From: Hyphomicrobiales bacterium
GTDB taxonomy: Bacteria; Pseudomonadota; Alphaproteobacteria; Rhizobiales; Rhizobiaceae
DNA: 64,000 nucleotides
NCBI GenBank assembly: GCA_900473805.1
Contig: UCMS01000033.1
Location: 1 to 64,000 of the forward strand
Reading direction: 5' to 3'
In this document: positions 26,326-35,633 of the stretch, piece by piece
Layout of the letters: each line of letters opens with the position of its first letter
How positions within the stretch are numbered: position 1 is the stretch's first letter
Made by a program: the position numbers and the translations under genes
The notes under the pieces: generated by a model
What the model saw: only the letters and a program-made list of their open reading frames with translations
The model's database searches: none
What the model was told of the DNA's origin: nothing

Positions 26326-26655
26326 ATGCTCCGTTCCCGCCAGTTCGTCCTTGCCGCCGCGCTTTTCGTGTTTCCGCTGTCTCTTCCGGCCTTCGCCTCT
26401 TCTGATGATGCCTGGGGTGAATTCGCGATGGACGTCGCGGCCAAATGCTCGGCGCTCGCAGAAGGGCGTATCGAAAAGCCAAGAGTCGTGGTCGATCCCT
26501 TCGGCACCGAGAGCTATGGGATGGCGATCCTCACCGGCAAGGCGGTCGGAGCCGACGCCACGGTGAGCTCGATCTGCGTCTACGACAAGAAGAGCCAGAC
26601 GGCGGAAATCGGCGGAGAACTGCCGGTCGATCAGGTGACGATCACCATGCCCTGA
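26326..26655 (+). CDS. Secreted protein of unknown function
   Basis: The 109-residue product has a signal peptide (RQFVLAAALFVFPLSLPAFAS). The mature domain has two cysteines (AAKCSAL and SSICVYDK) that could form one disulfide, and the sequence VVVDPFGTESYGMAILTGKA. I do not recognise a named family. CCGAGG lies before the ATG at 26326. It is divergent from sodB, converges with the YkgJ-type gene four bases away, and has no operon partner. Confidence 0.6.
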   Translation: MLRSRQFVLAAALFVFPLSLPAFASSDDAWGEFAMDVAAKCSALAEGRIEKPRVVVDPFGTESYGMAILTGKAVGADATVSSICVYDKKSQTAEIGGELPVDQVTITMP

Positions 26656-26659
26656 GGCA

Positions 26660-27001
26660 TCAGGCCTCGTAAACCTCCGGCTCCGGCAAGCCGTCGATCG
26701 GAAAGCCGAATTCGGCGCGGGCGATCTTGCATTCCTCGTCGCCGGGCATGCAGGTGCGGCAGACATGCGGGCGGACGAGATAGACCGCGCAGCCGACATG
26801 TTTGCCGACGTCGCCCGTGAGCGCCGCGCAGCGCCCGTTCTCGAACTTCATGCCGCTTTCGTCCTTGGCGATCATGGCTTCCGGGATGGCGGCGATTTCC
26901 TCGTCGCTTTCCATGGAGAAGCGCGGCCAGTCGGCGGAATAGGCGCAGCAGGCGCCGCAGGTCTGGCAATCGAAGATGTCGGGCGGCGAGGTTTCCAGCA
27001 T
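26660..27001 (-). CDS. YkgJ family cysteine-cluster protein
   Basis: The 113-residue protein carries the zinc/iron-chelating cluster C12-x2-C15-x2-C18-C19 (DCQTCGACCAYS). Further cysteines lie at GRCAAL, GCAVYLVRPHVCRTC and EECKI, which together form the YkgJ/CxxCxxCC domain. Function is unknown, but metal binding is expected. Its ATG is three bases after the MFS stop, so the two are probably co-transcribed. Close spacing is the only link between them. Confidence 0.75.
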   Translation of the reverse strand: MLETSPPDIFDCQTCGACCAYSADWPRFSMESDEEIAAIPEAMIAKDESGMKFENGRCAALTGDVGKHVGCAVYLVRPHVCRTCMPGDEECKIARAEFGFPIDGLPEPEVYEA

Positions 27002-27004
27002 GGG

Positions 27005-28189
27005 TCAGCGCTTCGCGGCGCGGAGGCGCATGAGATTGAGGGCAAAGAAGCCGGTGAAGCCCAGCATCAAGAGGCCGACGAAGACCGGGCCGGCATCGAC
27101 CGAGACGAGATCCATGGTGAGGCCGGTGCTGCCGGAGCCGGCGGCACTGCCGATCGCGTAGGCCAGGGCGAAGACGGCGGCGCCTGAGACCAGCAGGCCA
27201 CCACGAAAGCGTTCGCCGAGCAGGGTCAGCGCTGCCGTATAGAGCGAGAAGCTGGCTGCGCCGAGGATCGAGATGGTGATCAGCAGAGCGGCCTGGGAGT
27301 TCATCAGTGGCAGGACGAGGAAAGCAACGGCAGCAATGAGCGAGCCGCTCACCGCGATCACCGGGCGCGACAGGCGATCCAGCAGCCAGCCAACGAAGGG
27401 CTGGGCGAGCGCCGTCGGCAGGGCCACCATGGTGACGACGAAGGCCGCAAAATTCTGGCTATAGCCACGCTCGACGAAATAGAGCGGGATCATCGAGATC
27501 GCCGCGATATCCGAAAAGCCGAAGGCGACGACCATCAGCGTCAGCACCGGCGCGAGCTTGACGAAGGTGAGCAGCCCGCCGGCTTCCGAGGCTTCCGGCT
27601 TGGTCTTGGCATAACGCCCGAGCATGACCGAGGCAAAGGCGACGAGCGCCACATAAGCCGCCGTCAGCGCAAAGGCGAAGCCGTCCTCGATGCCGACAAG
27701 CGGAATGGCGAGCGGCCCCGCGGCGAAGCCCGCGCACATGCCGGCGCTATAGGCCCCCGACACGCGGCCGCGCAGGCGATCCGGACAGGCCGTGTTCAGC
27801 CAGGCTTCGGAGACCGTGTAGATGATGCTGGTGCAGAAGCCGAGCAGGAAGCGGGCCACAAACCAGACGGCGAGGCTGTCGAAGGTGGAGAAGGTCGCAA
27901 GGCAGACCGAGACGCCGAGTAGCGAGGCGACGATCAGCCGGTCCCCGCGGACGACCTGCGTCAGCCTGCCGATCAGGAGTGTCGAGGAGGCGAGGCCCAG
28001 CGCAAAGACCGAGGCGTTCAGGCCCGCCATGCTGGAGGAGACACCGCGGCTTTCGAGGATCAGCGAGATCAGCGGATAGGTGAGGCCCTGTCCGACGGCG
28101 AAGGCGGTGACGCCCAGGATCACGACCGCAATCGCCGCCCAGTCGGGCGCGGCGTTAGGTGCGATATCCGTGGTACGTGCTGTCTGCAT
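27005..28189 (-). CDS. MFS transporter
   Basis: The 394-residue protein has about twelve TM helices. The N-terminal half contains FAVGQGLTYPLISLILESRG and the loop 2-3 signature region GLASSTLLIGRLTQVVRGDR. A central hydrophilic linker (RYAKTKPEASEAG) separates the halves, as in the YcaD-like branch of the major facilitator superfamily. Substrate is unknown. It is followed at three bases by the YkgJ-type gene. Confidence 0.8.
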   Translation of the reverse strand: MQTARTTDIAPNAAPDWAAIAVVILGVTAFAVGQGLTYPLISLILESRGVSSSMAGLNASVFALGLASSTLLIGRLTQVVRGDRLIVASLLGVSVCLATFSTFDSLAVWFVARFLLGFCTSIIYTVSEAWLNTACPDRLRGRVSGAYSAGMCAGFAAGPLAIPLVGIEDGFAFALTAAYVALVAFASVMLGRYAKTKPEASEAGGLLTFVKLAPVLTLMVVAFGFSDIAAISMIPLYFVERGYSQNFAAFVVTMVALPTALAQPFVGWLLDRLSRPVIAVSGSLIAAVAFLVLPLMNSQAALLITISILGAASFSLYTAALTLLGERFRGGLLVSGAAVFALAYAIGSAAGSGSTGLTMDLVSVDAGPVFVGLLMLGFTGFFALNLMRLRAAKR

Positions 28190-28285
28190 GAAGCCTCCGA
28201 GACCCGTATGAGGGTCTACTCATCGAAGGCCCGGTCTAGCTGGGGGACTGCGGGAAGTCCAGAGAACGGAGAGCGTTCAACACGG

Positions 28286-28813
28286 TCAGGCTGCGCCAGC
28301 GCTCTGATCGATGACGGCGGCATAACGCTTGAGATCCACAACTTGCTCGGACGACAAGAAACGGGTCGGGATCATGTGGAACAGATTGGGGGCGACATAG
28401 AGAAGGATCATGTCCTTGTGCATCACCGTCCGCAGGAAGTCCGACCACGGCGTTGTCCAGCGGCCATCGTCCCGAAAGGTGGCGAAGCCTTCCTCAGACC
28501 ACTCGATCCGCACAGGTCTGTGCATGCTTTTCTGCTGCCGGTATGTGCGCCGGGCATTCCAGGGAACGAACACGTAGATGAGCAGCAACGGCATCGTGAC
28601 GAAGACTGCGACCATGGTGAAGACCGCCCGCTCAAGCCCCTGATAATCCCGCGGGCCCAAGAACGTCTTTCCGAGAACAATCGCGGCCAGCAACAACACT
28701 ATGATACCGATGGCTACAGCGCGCCGTCTCCAGTATTGCTGGATGACATGGATCTGCACCGCGCGCGTGTGGTCGGCTGCGGTGATCGAAAGTTCGACGG
28801 AGCGATCCTGCAT
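28286..28813 (-). CDS. YcxB-like membrane protein
   Basis: The 175-residue protein has two TM helices (about 33-52 and 66-86). A C-terminal soluble domain follows, containing RIEWSEEGFATFRDDGRWTTPWSDF and HMIPTRFLSSEQVVDLKRY, the YcxB-like C-terminal pattern. Function is unknown. The ATG at 28813 follows six bases after the dxs stop, so it is likely the distal gene of the dxs transcript. Confidence 0.7.
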   Translation of the reverse strand: MQDRSVELSITAADHTRAVQIHVIQQYWRRRAVAIGIIVLLLAAIVLGKTFLGPRDYQGLERAVFTMVAVFVTMPLLLIYVFVPWNARRTYRQQKSMHRPVRIEWSEEGFATFRDDGRWTTPWSDFLRTVMHKDMILLYVAPNLFHMIPTRFLSSEQVVDLKRYAAVIDQSAGAA

Positions 28814-28819
28814 GGGGGG

Positions 28820-30742
28820 TCACTCACCCGCAGCAATGACGCCCGGCGCGTCCTGTCCGAGCGCTGCAAACACCGTCTTCAGAATGCCGGCCGCGTCGAG
28901 ACCCGCCTTGGCATACATGGTTTCGGGCTTGGCCTGGTCCATCCAGACATCGGGCAGCACCAGCGAGCGGACCTTGAGGCCGTTGTCGAGCAGGCCCTCG
29001 TTGACGAGGAAATGCATGACATGGCTGCCGAAGCCCCCGACGGCGCCTTCTTCGACTGTCACCACCACCTGATGGTGGCGGGCAAGCTGGCGGATCAGGT
29101 CGTGGTCGAGGGGCTTGGCGAAGCGGGCGTCGGCGACGGTGGTCGACAGCCCTGCGGCGTCGAGGTCTTCGGCGGCGAGCAGACAGTCGGCCAGGCGCGT
29201 GCCGAAGGAGAGAAGTGCGACCTTCGAGCCCTGCTTGACGATGCGACCCTTGCCGATCTGAAGGATCTCGCCGCGCTCCGGCAGGGGAACGCCCACGCCT
29301 TCGCCGCGCGGGTAACGGAAGGAGATCGGGCCTTCGTCATAGGCAGCGGCCGTGCGGACCATATGCTTCAGCTCCGCCTCGTCGGCAGCGGCCATGACCA
29401 CGAAGCCCGGCAGAGCAGCGAGGAAGCCGGTGTCGAAGGAGCCGGCATGGGTCGGGCCATCGGCGCCGACGAAGCCGGCGCGGTCGATCGGGAAACGGAC
29501 CGGCAGACCCTGAATGCCGACATCATGCACAACCTGGTCGTAGCCGCGCTGCAGGAAGGTCGAATAGAGCGCGCAGAAGGGCTTGAAACCCTCGGCAGCC
29601 AGACCTGCTGCAAAGGTCACCGCATGCTGTTCGGCGATGCCGACATCGAAGGTGCGTTCCGGGAAGATCGACTGCAGCTTGTCGAGGCCGGTGCCCGAGG
29701 GCATGGCGGCGGTGATGCCGACGATCTTCTCGTCGTGGCGTGCTTCCTCGACCAGGGCATCGGCGAAGACGGCGGTATAGGCCGGCGCATTCGGCTTGGC
29801 CTTGGCCTGGGTGCCGGTGATCACATCGAACTTGTTGACGCCGTGATACTTGTCGGCCGCGGCTTCGGCGGGTGCATAACCCTTGCCCTTCTGGGTCACG
29901 ACATGGATCAGCACCGGACCCTTGGCATTGTCGCGGACATTGCGCAGCACGGGCAGAAGATGGTCGAAGGAATGACCGTCGATCGGGCCGATATGGTAGA
30001 AACCGAGCTCCTCGAACATGGTGCCGCCGGTGACATAACCACGGGCATGCTCGACGGCGCGGGTGATCGCGCGGTCGACGGTCTTGCCAAGATAGGCGGT
30101 GAGTTTCTTGCCGAATTCGCGGAAGCCCATATAGCTGCGACCGGAGGCAAGGCGCGCGAGATAGGCGCTCATCGCGCCCGTCGGCGGCGCGATCGACATG
30201 TCGTTGTCGTTGAGGATGACGATCAGGCGGGCGTCGAGGGCGCCGGCATTGTTCAATGCCTCATAGGCCATCCCGGCGGACATGGCGCCATCGCCGATGA
30301 CGGCGATCACCTTGCGGTCGGTTTTGGACAGTTCGGCGGCAACCGCCATGCCGAGACCAGCGGAAATCGAGGTGGACGAGTGGGCAGCGCCGAAGGGATC
30401 GTATTCGCTCTCGGCGCGCTTGGTGAAGCCGGAAAGACCGTCTTCCTGGCGCAGCGTGCGGATCCGCTCGCGGCGACCGGTCAGGATCTTGTGCGGATAA
30501 CACTGGTGGCCGACGTCGAAGATCAGGCGGTCTTCTGGCGTTTCGAAGACCTTGTGGATGGCAATGGTCAGCTCGACCACACCCAGGCCCGCACCCAGAT
30601 GACCGCCCGTCTTCGACACCGCGTCGATCATCTCGTCGCGGACCTCGCGCGCCAGCTGCGGAAGGTCGCGATCCTCGATGGTCTTCAGGTCTTTGGGGAG
30701 CTTGACCTTGTCCAGGAGCGGCGTATCGGGCAGGGATGTCAC
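28820..30742 (-). CDS. dxs: 1-deoxy-D-xylulose-5-phosphate synthase
   Basis: The 640-residue thiamine-diphosphate enzyme condenses pyruvate and glyceraldehyde 3-phosphate in the first step of the MEP isoprenoid pathway. Visible features are [20 protein letters not shown], the TPP motif [19 protein letters not shown] with NDNDMSI, and [18 protein letters not shown]. The start is GTG at 30742 ([12 protein letters not shown] follows) with AGAGG upstream. An in-frame TTG further up would add 17 residues of no family character. Confidence 0.95.
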   Translation of the reverse strand: MTSLPDTPLLDKVKLPKDLKTIEDRDLPQLAREVRDEMIDAVSKTGGHLGAGLGVVELTIAIHKVFETPEDRLIFDVGHQCYPHKILTGRRERIRTLRQEDGLSGFTKRAESEYDPFGAAHSSTSISAGLGMAVAAELSKTDRKVIAVIGDGAMSAGMAYEALNNAGALDARLIVILNDNDMSIAPPTGAMSAYLARLASGRSYMGFREFGKKLTAYLGKTVDRAITRAVEHARGYVTGGTMFEELGFYHIGPIDGHSFDHLLPVLRNVRDNAKGPVLIHVVTQKGKGYAPAEAAADKYHGVNKFDVITGTQAKAKPNAPAYTAVFADALVEEARHDEKIVGITAAMPSGTGLDKLQSIFPERTFDVGIAEQHAVTFAAGLAAEGFKPFCALYSTFLQRGYDQVVHDVGIQGLPVRFPIDRAGFVGADGPTHAGSFDTGFLAALPGFVVMAAADEAELKHMVRTAAAYDEGPISFRYPRGEGVGVPLPERGEILQIGKGRIVKQGSKVALLSFGTRLADCLLAAEDLDAAGLSTTVADARFAKPLDHDLIRQLARHHQVVVTVEEGAVGGFGSHVMHFLVNEGLLDNGLKVRSLVLPDVWMDQAKPETMYAKAGLDAAGILKTVFAALGQDAPGVIAAGE

Positions 30743-30831
30743 GGGCTGATGCCTCTTCAGTCTGTTTGGATGCGCGATATCATCCCCCGACAATCAGGGC
30801 AATTCCACGCCATCAACCCTTCATATAGCGG

Positions 30832-31758
30832 TCAACGGCCCTCCGGCAAAGGCACGAACTCCTCTTCGTCCCCCGGAACGATGTCGAAACGGCCGGTTCT
30901 CCACTCTTCCTTGGCCTGTTCGATGCGCTCTTTCGACGAGGAAACGAAGTTCCACCAGATATGTTTCTGCGTGCCGAGCGCGGCACCCCCGAACAGCATC
31001 ACGTGACAACCGGTCGCGCCGCCGATCAGCGTGATCTCGTCGCCGGGGCGGAAAACCAGCAGCTGGTCGGGTGCGAAACGATCGCCGGCGATCTCGATCT
31101 CGCCGGAGAGCACGTAAAGAGCGCGCTCCTCCTGGCCGGCGTCAAAGGGAAAACGGGCACCTGGTTCCAGCGTCAGATCAACGTAAAGCGTCTCCGAGAA
31201 GGTCTTGACCGGCGAGCGCAATCCGCCGGTCGAGCCGATCACCACGCGACCGGAAGCGCCGCGATCGGCAAAGGTCGGCAGTTCTGTCTTGGCGGTATGC
31301 GCAAAGGCCGGATCGATCTCCTCCAACTGGTCGGGAAGGGCGATCCAGGTTTGGAGGCCCGACATGGCCAGCGGATGACCGCGCAAGTTCTCCGGCGTGC
31401 GCTCCGAATGCACGATGCCACGCCCGGCCGTCATCAAATTGATGTCGCCGGGCGAAATGACGAGTTCGGTGCCGAGGCTGTCACGATGCTTGATCTCGCC
31501 GTCGAACAGGTAGGTGACGGTGGAGAGGCCGATATGCGGATGCGGCCGCACATCCATGGCCTCGTCCGCCTTGAGCACCGCCGGCCCCATCCGGTCGAAG
31601 AAGATGAAGGGGCCGACCAGCCGCCGCTTGATCGACGGCAGTGCCCGACGCACGGCAAAGCCGCCGATGTCGCTGGAGCGCGGAATGATCAGATGCTCGA
31701 TGGCATCACAGGCAAATCCATCGCCGGGGATGGGGTCGTTTCCGGGAAAGAAGGACAT
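30832..31758 (-). CDS. Pirin family protein (bicupin)
   Basis: The 308-residue protein has the pirin pattern VGPFIFFDRMGPA, then the metal-ligand region DVRPHPHIGLSTVTYLFDGEIKHRDSLG and INLMTAGRGIVHSERTPE, followed by a second cupin. Bacterial pirins bind iron or other metals; some have quercetinase activity or act on pyruvate dehydrogenase, but no role can be read here. GGAG precedes the ATG at 31758. It lies between dxs and xseB on the same strand. Confidence 0.88.
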   Translation of the reverse strand: MSFFPGNDPIPGDGFACDAIEHLIIPRSSDIGGFAVRRALPSIKRRLVGPFIFFDRMGPAVLKADEAMDVRPHPHIGLSTVTYLFDGEIKHRDSLGTELVISPGDINLMTAGRGIVHSERTPENLRGHPLAMSGLQTWIALPDQLEEIDPAFAHTAKTELPTFADRGASGRVVIGSTGGLRSPVKTFSETLYVDLTLEPGARFPFDAGQEERALYVLSGEIEIAGDRFAPDQLLVFRPGDEITLIGGATGCHVMLFGGAALGTQKHIWWNFVSSSKERIEQAKEEWRTGRFDIVPGDEEEFVPLPEGR

Positions 31759-31915
31759 GGGGTGGTCTCCGCTTGATCACTGCTGAGACTGTAGGATGGG
31801 GTGGGGCAGGAGGCTAGTCTTCAGACTTGTGCGGAGGCGTGACGCTGCGTTCAATCTCACCGGGCTTGCAACTCTGTTGGATTGACCCCTATGGCGCTTG
31901 ATGTCATATTTGGCC

Positions 31916-32206
31916 ATGGCTGCCGAACTGGTCATTCGAGAACGCATGGTATTTCCGGACGGTGCGATCTTGGAGATCAGGATCTGGTCGGTGCCGACAC
32001 CCGTGCCGCCTTCCGCGCACGGCTTTAAATATGCGCTGTTCTACGGCCATCCTGGGCATCGACTGATCTGCTATGACAACGAGCGCGGCAAGGGCGATCA
32101 TCGTCATCATGGGGCGCTCGAGTTGCCTTACAGGTTCACATCGATCGAGCAACTCCTGGCGGATTTTCGCGCCGACGTGGAGAAGCTCCGAGGAGAGGCG
32201 ATATGA
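31916..32206 (+). CDS. TumE-type toxin (DUF6516 family)
   Basis: The 96-residue product begins AAELVIRERMVFPDGAILEI and contains PVPPSAHGFKYALFY and YDNERGKGDHRHH, the core of DUF6516/TumE toxins. ATG 31916 fits the family N-terminus. ATG 31901 is also in frame, and neither start has a clear ribosome binding site. It overlaps the next gene by four bases (ATGA), as TA pairs do. Its biochemical target is not established by sequence. Confidence 0.7.
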   Translation: MAAELVIRERMVFPDGAILEIRIWSVPTPVPPSAHGFKYALFYGHPGHRLICYDNERGKGDHRHHGALELPYRFTSIEQLLADFRADVEKLRGEAI

Positions 32207-32553
32207 CGAGAGAAGTCGAGATTCATGTCGGTGGTGGCTTCGACGCGTTGAGCGCCCGAGTGTCCCAAGCCTTGAAGAGACACGCTGAAGGTCAAGACGT
32301 TCGTGAGGATCATCTGACGTTTTCAGACTGGGATGCCTTGTCGAAGACCATGTCGTTGAAGCGTCTGGAACTGTTGCGCTATCTACACCGCAACCCCCAG
32401 GACAGCGTTGCGGCGTTGGCAAGGAACCTTGGTCGCGACTATCGCCGGGTTCACGAAGACGTCGATATTCTAGTCTCAGCCGGGTTGATTGATCGAGACG
32501 GACTGGCGCTGAGGACGGGATACGACGAGATCCGTGCAGTCATTGCTCTTTAG
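32203..32553 (+). CDS. HTH-type antitoxin partner of TumE (TumA-like)
   Basis: The 116-residue protein has a winged-helix region. RLELLRYLHRNPQDSVAALARNLGRDYRRVHEDVDILVSAGLI reads as the helix-turn-helix and following helix, and DRDGLALRTGYDEIRAVIAL as the wing and C-terminus. This matches the HVO_A0114-type transcriptional regulators paired with TumE toxins. It should bind both the toxin and the operon promoter. It is co-translated with the upstream toxin gene, giving the less common toxin-first order. Confidence 0.7.
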   Translation: MTREVEIHVGGGFDALSARVSQALKRHAEGQDVREDHLTFSDWDALSKTMSLKRLELLRYLHRNPQDSVAALARNLGRDYRRVHEDVDILVSAGLIDRDGLALRTGYDEIRAVIAL

Positions 32554-32619
32554 GTGCGGAACGCTCCTGGAGGTCTAAACAATCAGCACCAGTTTTAACG
32601 TCCGCGGACTGCAGGCGCA

Positions 32620-32874
32620 TCACGCCCCGTCGAGCGGCTCAGTCCCCGTTGGCTTGCCGGCGCGGTCCAGTCGGATCTTCTCGATCCGATCTTCGGCTGC
32701 CTTCAACAGTGTCTCGCAATGCTTCTTCAGGAGTTCGCCGCGTTCGTAGATAGCAATGGAATCTTCCAGCGCCACGTCCCCGCGCTCCAGGCGTGCCACG
32801 ATGCTCTCGAGTTCGGCCACGGCCTTTTCGAAGGAGAGGCCGGAAAGATCGGCGGAAACGGCGGCGTCGGACAT
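32620..32874 (-). CDS. xseB: Exodeoxyribonuclease VII small subunit
   Basis: The 84-residue helical protein has the XseB core [44 protein letters not shown]. It binds XseA to form exonuclease VII, a single-strand DNA exonuclease. The ATG at 32874 lies two bases after the stop of the deacetylase-family gene, so they are in one operon. The in-frame TTG two codons upstream would overlap that gene and is not needed. Confidence 0.9.
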   Translation of the reverse strand: MSDAAVSADLSGLSFEKAVAELESIVARLERGDVALEDSIAIYERGELLKKHCETLLKAAEDRIEKIRLDRAGKPTGTEPLDGA

Positions 32875-32876
32875 AC

Positions 32877-33812
32877 TCAACCCTTCATCAGTCTTGCGAT
32901 ATGCAGGCCGGCCGATTCGGCGAGCCCTTCCAGATCATAGCCGCCTTCGAGCAGGCTGACGACCCGGTTCTTGGCGAAGCGGTCGGCCACTTCGAGAAGC
33001 CGTCCCGTCGCCCAATCGAAATCCTCGCCCACGAGGTTGATCTGCGCCAGCGGGTCACGGTGATGCGCATCGAAGCCGGCCGAGATCAGGATCAGATCGG
33101 GTGAAAAATCATGCAGCGCCGGCAGGACCCGGCTCTTGAACGCCTCGCGAAAATGATCCGAACCAACATTCGGCGAGAGCGGCGCATTGACGATGTTGCG
33201 GTGTCTGCCTGTCTCGTCCTTGGCACCTGTGCCGGGGTAAAGCGGCATCTGGTGGGTCGAGCAGAACAACACCGACGGATCATCCCAGAAGATGTCCTGC
33301 GTGCCGTTGCCGTGATGCACGTCCCAGTCGACGATCGCCACTCGCTCCACGCCGTAGGTCCTCTGCGCATGCCGCGCCGCAATGGCGATCGTGTTGAACA
33401 GGCAGAAACCCATGGCTTTCGTTTTCTCGGCATGGTGCCCCGGCGGTCTGCCGGCAACGAAGGCATTGTCCGCCTGTCCCGTCATCACGTCGTCGACCGC
33501 GGCCAGCGCCCCGCCGATGGCCGTCAGCGCGACCTGCAGGCTCTTCTGCGAAGCATAGGTATCGGCTTCGAGCTGGTTGATCCGGTCCTCTTCCTCCGGG
33601 ATCTGCCGCATTACGGCGAAGAGATGCTCTTCAGGATGGGCGAGCGTTACCGCGTCCTCGTTCGCCTGAACTGCCTCGACCCGCTCAAGCTTTGCAAAAT
33701 TGGGATGTTCGAGCGCAATGTTCAGCGAGCGCAATCGGTCTGCCCGTTCGGGGTGACCCGTTGGCGTATTGTGCTCCAGGAAGAGCGGGTTCTCGTAGAG
33801 ACGTGTGGTCAT
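32877..33812 (-). CDS. Histone deacetylase family protein (arginase/deacetylase fold)
   Basis: The 311-residue enzyme shows the class II deacetylase motifs: HPERADRL, the active-site [19 protein letters not shown], the zinc-site [18 protein letters not shown] and [18 protein letters not shown], and a final [13 protein letters not shown]. Bacterial members deacetylate acetylpolyamines or other small acetyl amides and, in some cases, proteins. It is the first gene of the pair with xseB. Confidence 0.88.
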   Translation of the reverse strand: MTTRLYENPLFLEHNTPTGHPERADRLRSLNIALEHPNFAKLERVEAVQANEDAVTLAHPEEHLFAVMRQIPEEEDRINQLEADTYASQKSLQVALTAIGGALAAVDDVMTGQADNAFVAGRPPGHHAEKTKAMGFCLFNTIAIAARHAQRTYGVERVAIVDWDVHHGNGTQDIFWDDPSVLFCSTHQMPLYPGTGAKDETGRHRNIVNAPLSPNVGSDHFREAFKSRVLPALHDFSPDLILISAGFDAHHRDPLAQINLVGEDFDWATGRLLEVADRFAKNRVVSLLEGGYDLEGLAESAGLHIARLMKG

Positions 33813-33994
33813 GGGTCATCCTCGGTCGCGGTGAACATAAGGCGCCCTTCGGTCATCTTCCACCTTGTTATGCGTTTTTACCCATCCTCTTGGCTGCGGG
33901 CGGGTGCGCTGCCGGCGCCTTTTTGGGACATCCCTTGTGAAGCCAGGCGCTATGCCGTTAGATACCGCTAACGCACGGAAAAGACGGAACCTGC

Positions 33995-34396
33995 ATGGAT
34001 GAGATAGATCGGGTCGAGGTGAGTGAAATCACCATCCCCTACCGCGACATCGCCGATACGGGGGAGATGCATGTGGCCGCCTATGTCACGCAGGCCGAGG
34101 CCGCTCTTCGCCATTTCTGGCGCTACCGTCCCCCGCTGGAGGACGAGCCGCACTACACGCCGACCAAGCTTGAACTGCGCCTGCATCTGCCGCTGCGTCT
34201 TGAGGATCAGGTCCGCATGATCGTGCGCGTCGACAAGATCGGCGGCAAGTCGGTCGGCTTCGAGGTGGAGATGGATCGCAACGGCCAGACGGTCGCCGAG
34301 ATCGACGTGACCTGGACCGCGCGGGACAGAGAAACTGGCGAGCCGGCCGCGCTTCCGGAGGACGTGCGCGACTGGCTCTACCGTTATTTGCGGTGA
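33995..34396 (+). CDS. Thioesterase-like (hot-dog fold) protein
   Basis: The 133-residue protein has the hot-dog pattern VSEITIPYRDIADTGEMHVAAYVTQAEAAL, then LRLHLPLRLEDQVRMIVRVDKIGGKSVGFEVEM and EIDVTWTARD, similar to 4-hydroxybenzoyl-CoA thioesterase-type proteins. The catalytic acid is not obvious, so substrate and activity stay open. ACGGAA precedes the ATG. Divergent from the deacetylase-family gene and convergent with bioY. Confidence 0.65.
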   Translation: MDEIDRVEVSEITIPYRDIADTGEMHVAAYVTQAEAALRHFWRYRPPLEDEPHYTPTKLELRLHLPLRLEDQVRMIVRVDKIGGKSVGFEVEMDRNGQTVAEIDVTWTARDRETGEPAALPEDVRDWLYRYLR

Positions 34397-34433
34397 GAGA
34401 CAGCAAGGAGTGGGTGTTGTTGCCGTTTCGGCA

Positions 34434-34997
34434 TCACACTCGCGCCGGCAGCAGCGGATAGCCGACCAGGACCGCACGGGCGGCAAGCGTCGCGATCGCG
34501 GCCTTCACCAGATCGCCGGGAATGAAGGCGAGCGAGCCGAGGAGGACCTTGTCGAAGGGCGTGCCGGCCGCCACCGAAAGCCACGGCATGCCGCAGAGAT
34601 AGACCACCCCGATGCCGCCGACGATGGAGGCGATGAAGAAGCCGGTCATCTGCTTGGCTGCGGACTGTTCTTCGCGCACCAGCTTTTCGGCCAGCATGCC
34701 AGTGACGAAAGCGCCAATGATCCAGCCGAAGATATAGCCGCCGGTCGGCCCGATCAGCACGTTGAGACCGCCGCGACCGCCGGAGAGAACGGGCAGGCCG
34801 ACGGCAACGAGCACGACGAGCAGGGCATAGGCCAACGCGCCGCGCTTGGCGCCGATGATGCAGCCGGCGAGCATCACGCCCATCGATTGCGCCGTGATCG
34901 GAACGGGGAGCAGCGGGATCGGCACCGGCGGCAGGAAGCCGAGCACGATGATGATCGCGGTGAAAAGAGCGGCGAGCACGAGGTCTCTTGTGGTCAT
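34434..34997 (-). CDS. bioY: Biotin transporter substrate-binding (S) component BioY
   Basis: The 187-residue membrane protein has six TM helices. BioY signatures are present: PVPIPLLPVPITAQSMGVMLAG, GLPVLSGGRGGLNVLIGPTGGYIFGW and LGSLAFIPGDLVKA. It captures biotin and works with the ATPase BioM and the transmembrane coupler BioN as an ECF importer. It is the last gene of bioM-bioN-bioY, 30 bases after bioN. No BioR-type operator (TTATCTATAA-like) is visible next to it. Confidence 0.93.
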   Translation of the reverse strand: MTTRDLVLAALFTAIIIVLGFLPPVPIPLLPVPITAQSMGVMLAGCIIGAKRGALAYALLVVLVAVGLPVLSGGRGGLNVLIGPTGGYIFGWIIGAFVTGMLAEKLVREEQSAAKQMTGFFIASIVGGIGVVYLCGMPWLSVAAGTPFDKVLLGSLAFIPGDLVKAAIATLAARAVLVGYPLLPARV

Positions 34998-35027
34998 GGA
35001 AAATGTCCCCGGTAAACGTTGAGGATT

Positions 35028-35633
35028 TTAGTGACCCCGAATGTCCCGTGCGTCAATTGCCTCGGCAATGCGATCGGCATCCTTCAACGTCGAAATGATC
35101 AGCGGACCCAGCATGCGCGAGAGCTTCACCGGAATGCCGCGCGCTGCATGCGCCTCCTTCAGCCCCTCGTAGCGCTGGGCGATCTCGGGCACGAAGCGCA
35201 GCACCAGGCCGAGCGCCAGCCCGAGGTCGGATGCCTTCATCAGGCCAAGCTTCTCAAGTGGGCGGGCAAGGTCTGTGACGGCGGCCATGAAGTCGGCAAT
35301 CGTGGTGGAGGCCGTCACGGCAGCGGCAAGAAAGAGGATGGCCAGCAGCCTCAGCGCCGTCAACAGCGCTTCCAGCGGCGAAAGCAGCAGGAGGTTTACG
35401 GCGGCCAGAAAGGCGATGGTGAACAGCACCGGCTTGAGCCGCCTGAGCCCCTCGGCAAACCCGATCCCCGTCGAAAGGTAGAGAAGGACGGTGAGCACAA
35501 GAGCCGCACCGAGCACGGCCGGCTGCTCGATGAAGTAGAGGAGAAGCCCGCAGACCATCAGCCCGAAGAGCTTTGGCTTCACCGGGATGCGATGCAGGAG
35601 GCTCGTCCCCTCCACATGCAGGCTCGTCAGCAT
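35028..35633 (-). CDS. bioN: ECF transporter transmembrane coupling protein BioN
   Basis: The 201-residue EcfT-type protein has four or five TM helices and the coupling motifs EAHAARGI and ADRIAEAIDARDIRGH near the C-terminus, which contact the ATPase. It overlaps the bioM stop by seven bases. With BioM and BioY it completes a biotin importer. Confidence 0.9.
   Translation of the reverse strand: MLTSLHVEGTSLLHRIPVKPKLFGLMVCGLLLYFIEQPAVLGAALVLTVLLYLSTGIGFAEGLRRLKPVLFTIAFLAAVNLLLLSPLEALLTALRLLAILFLAAAVTASTTIADFMAAVTDLARPLEKLGLMKASDLGLALGLVLRFVPEIAQRYEGLKEAHAARGIPVKLSRMLGPLIISTLKDADRIAEAIDARDIRGH

Noticed and set aside
28208..31006. A 932-codon open frame opposite dxs
   Set aside because: It is the high-GC shadow of dxs and neighbours; composition is Gly/Arg/Asp-rich with no domain pattern, and dxs is certain.
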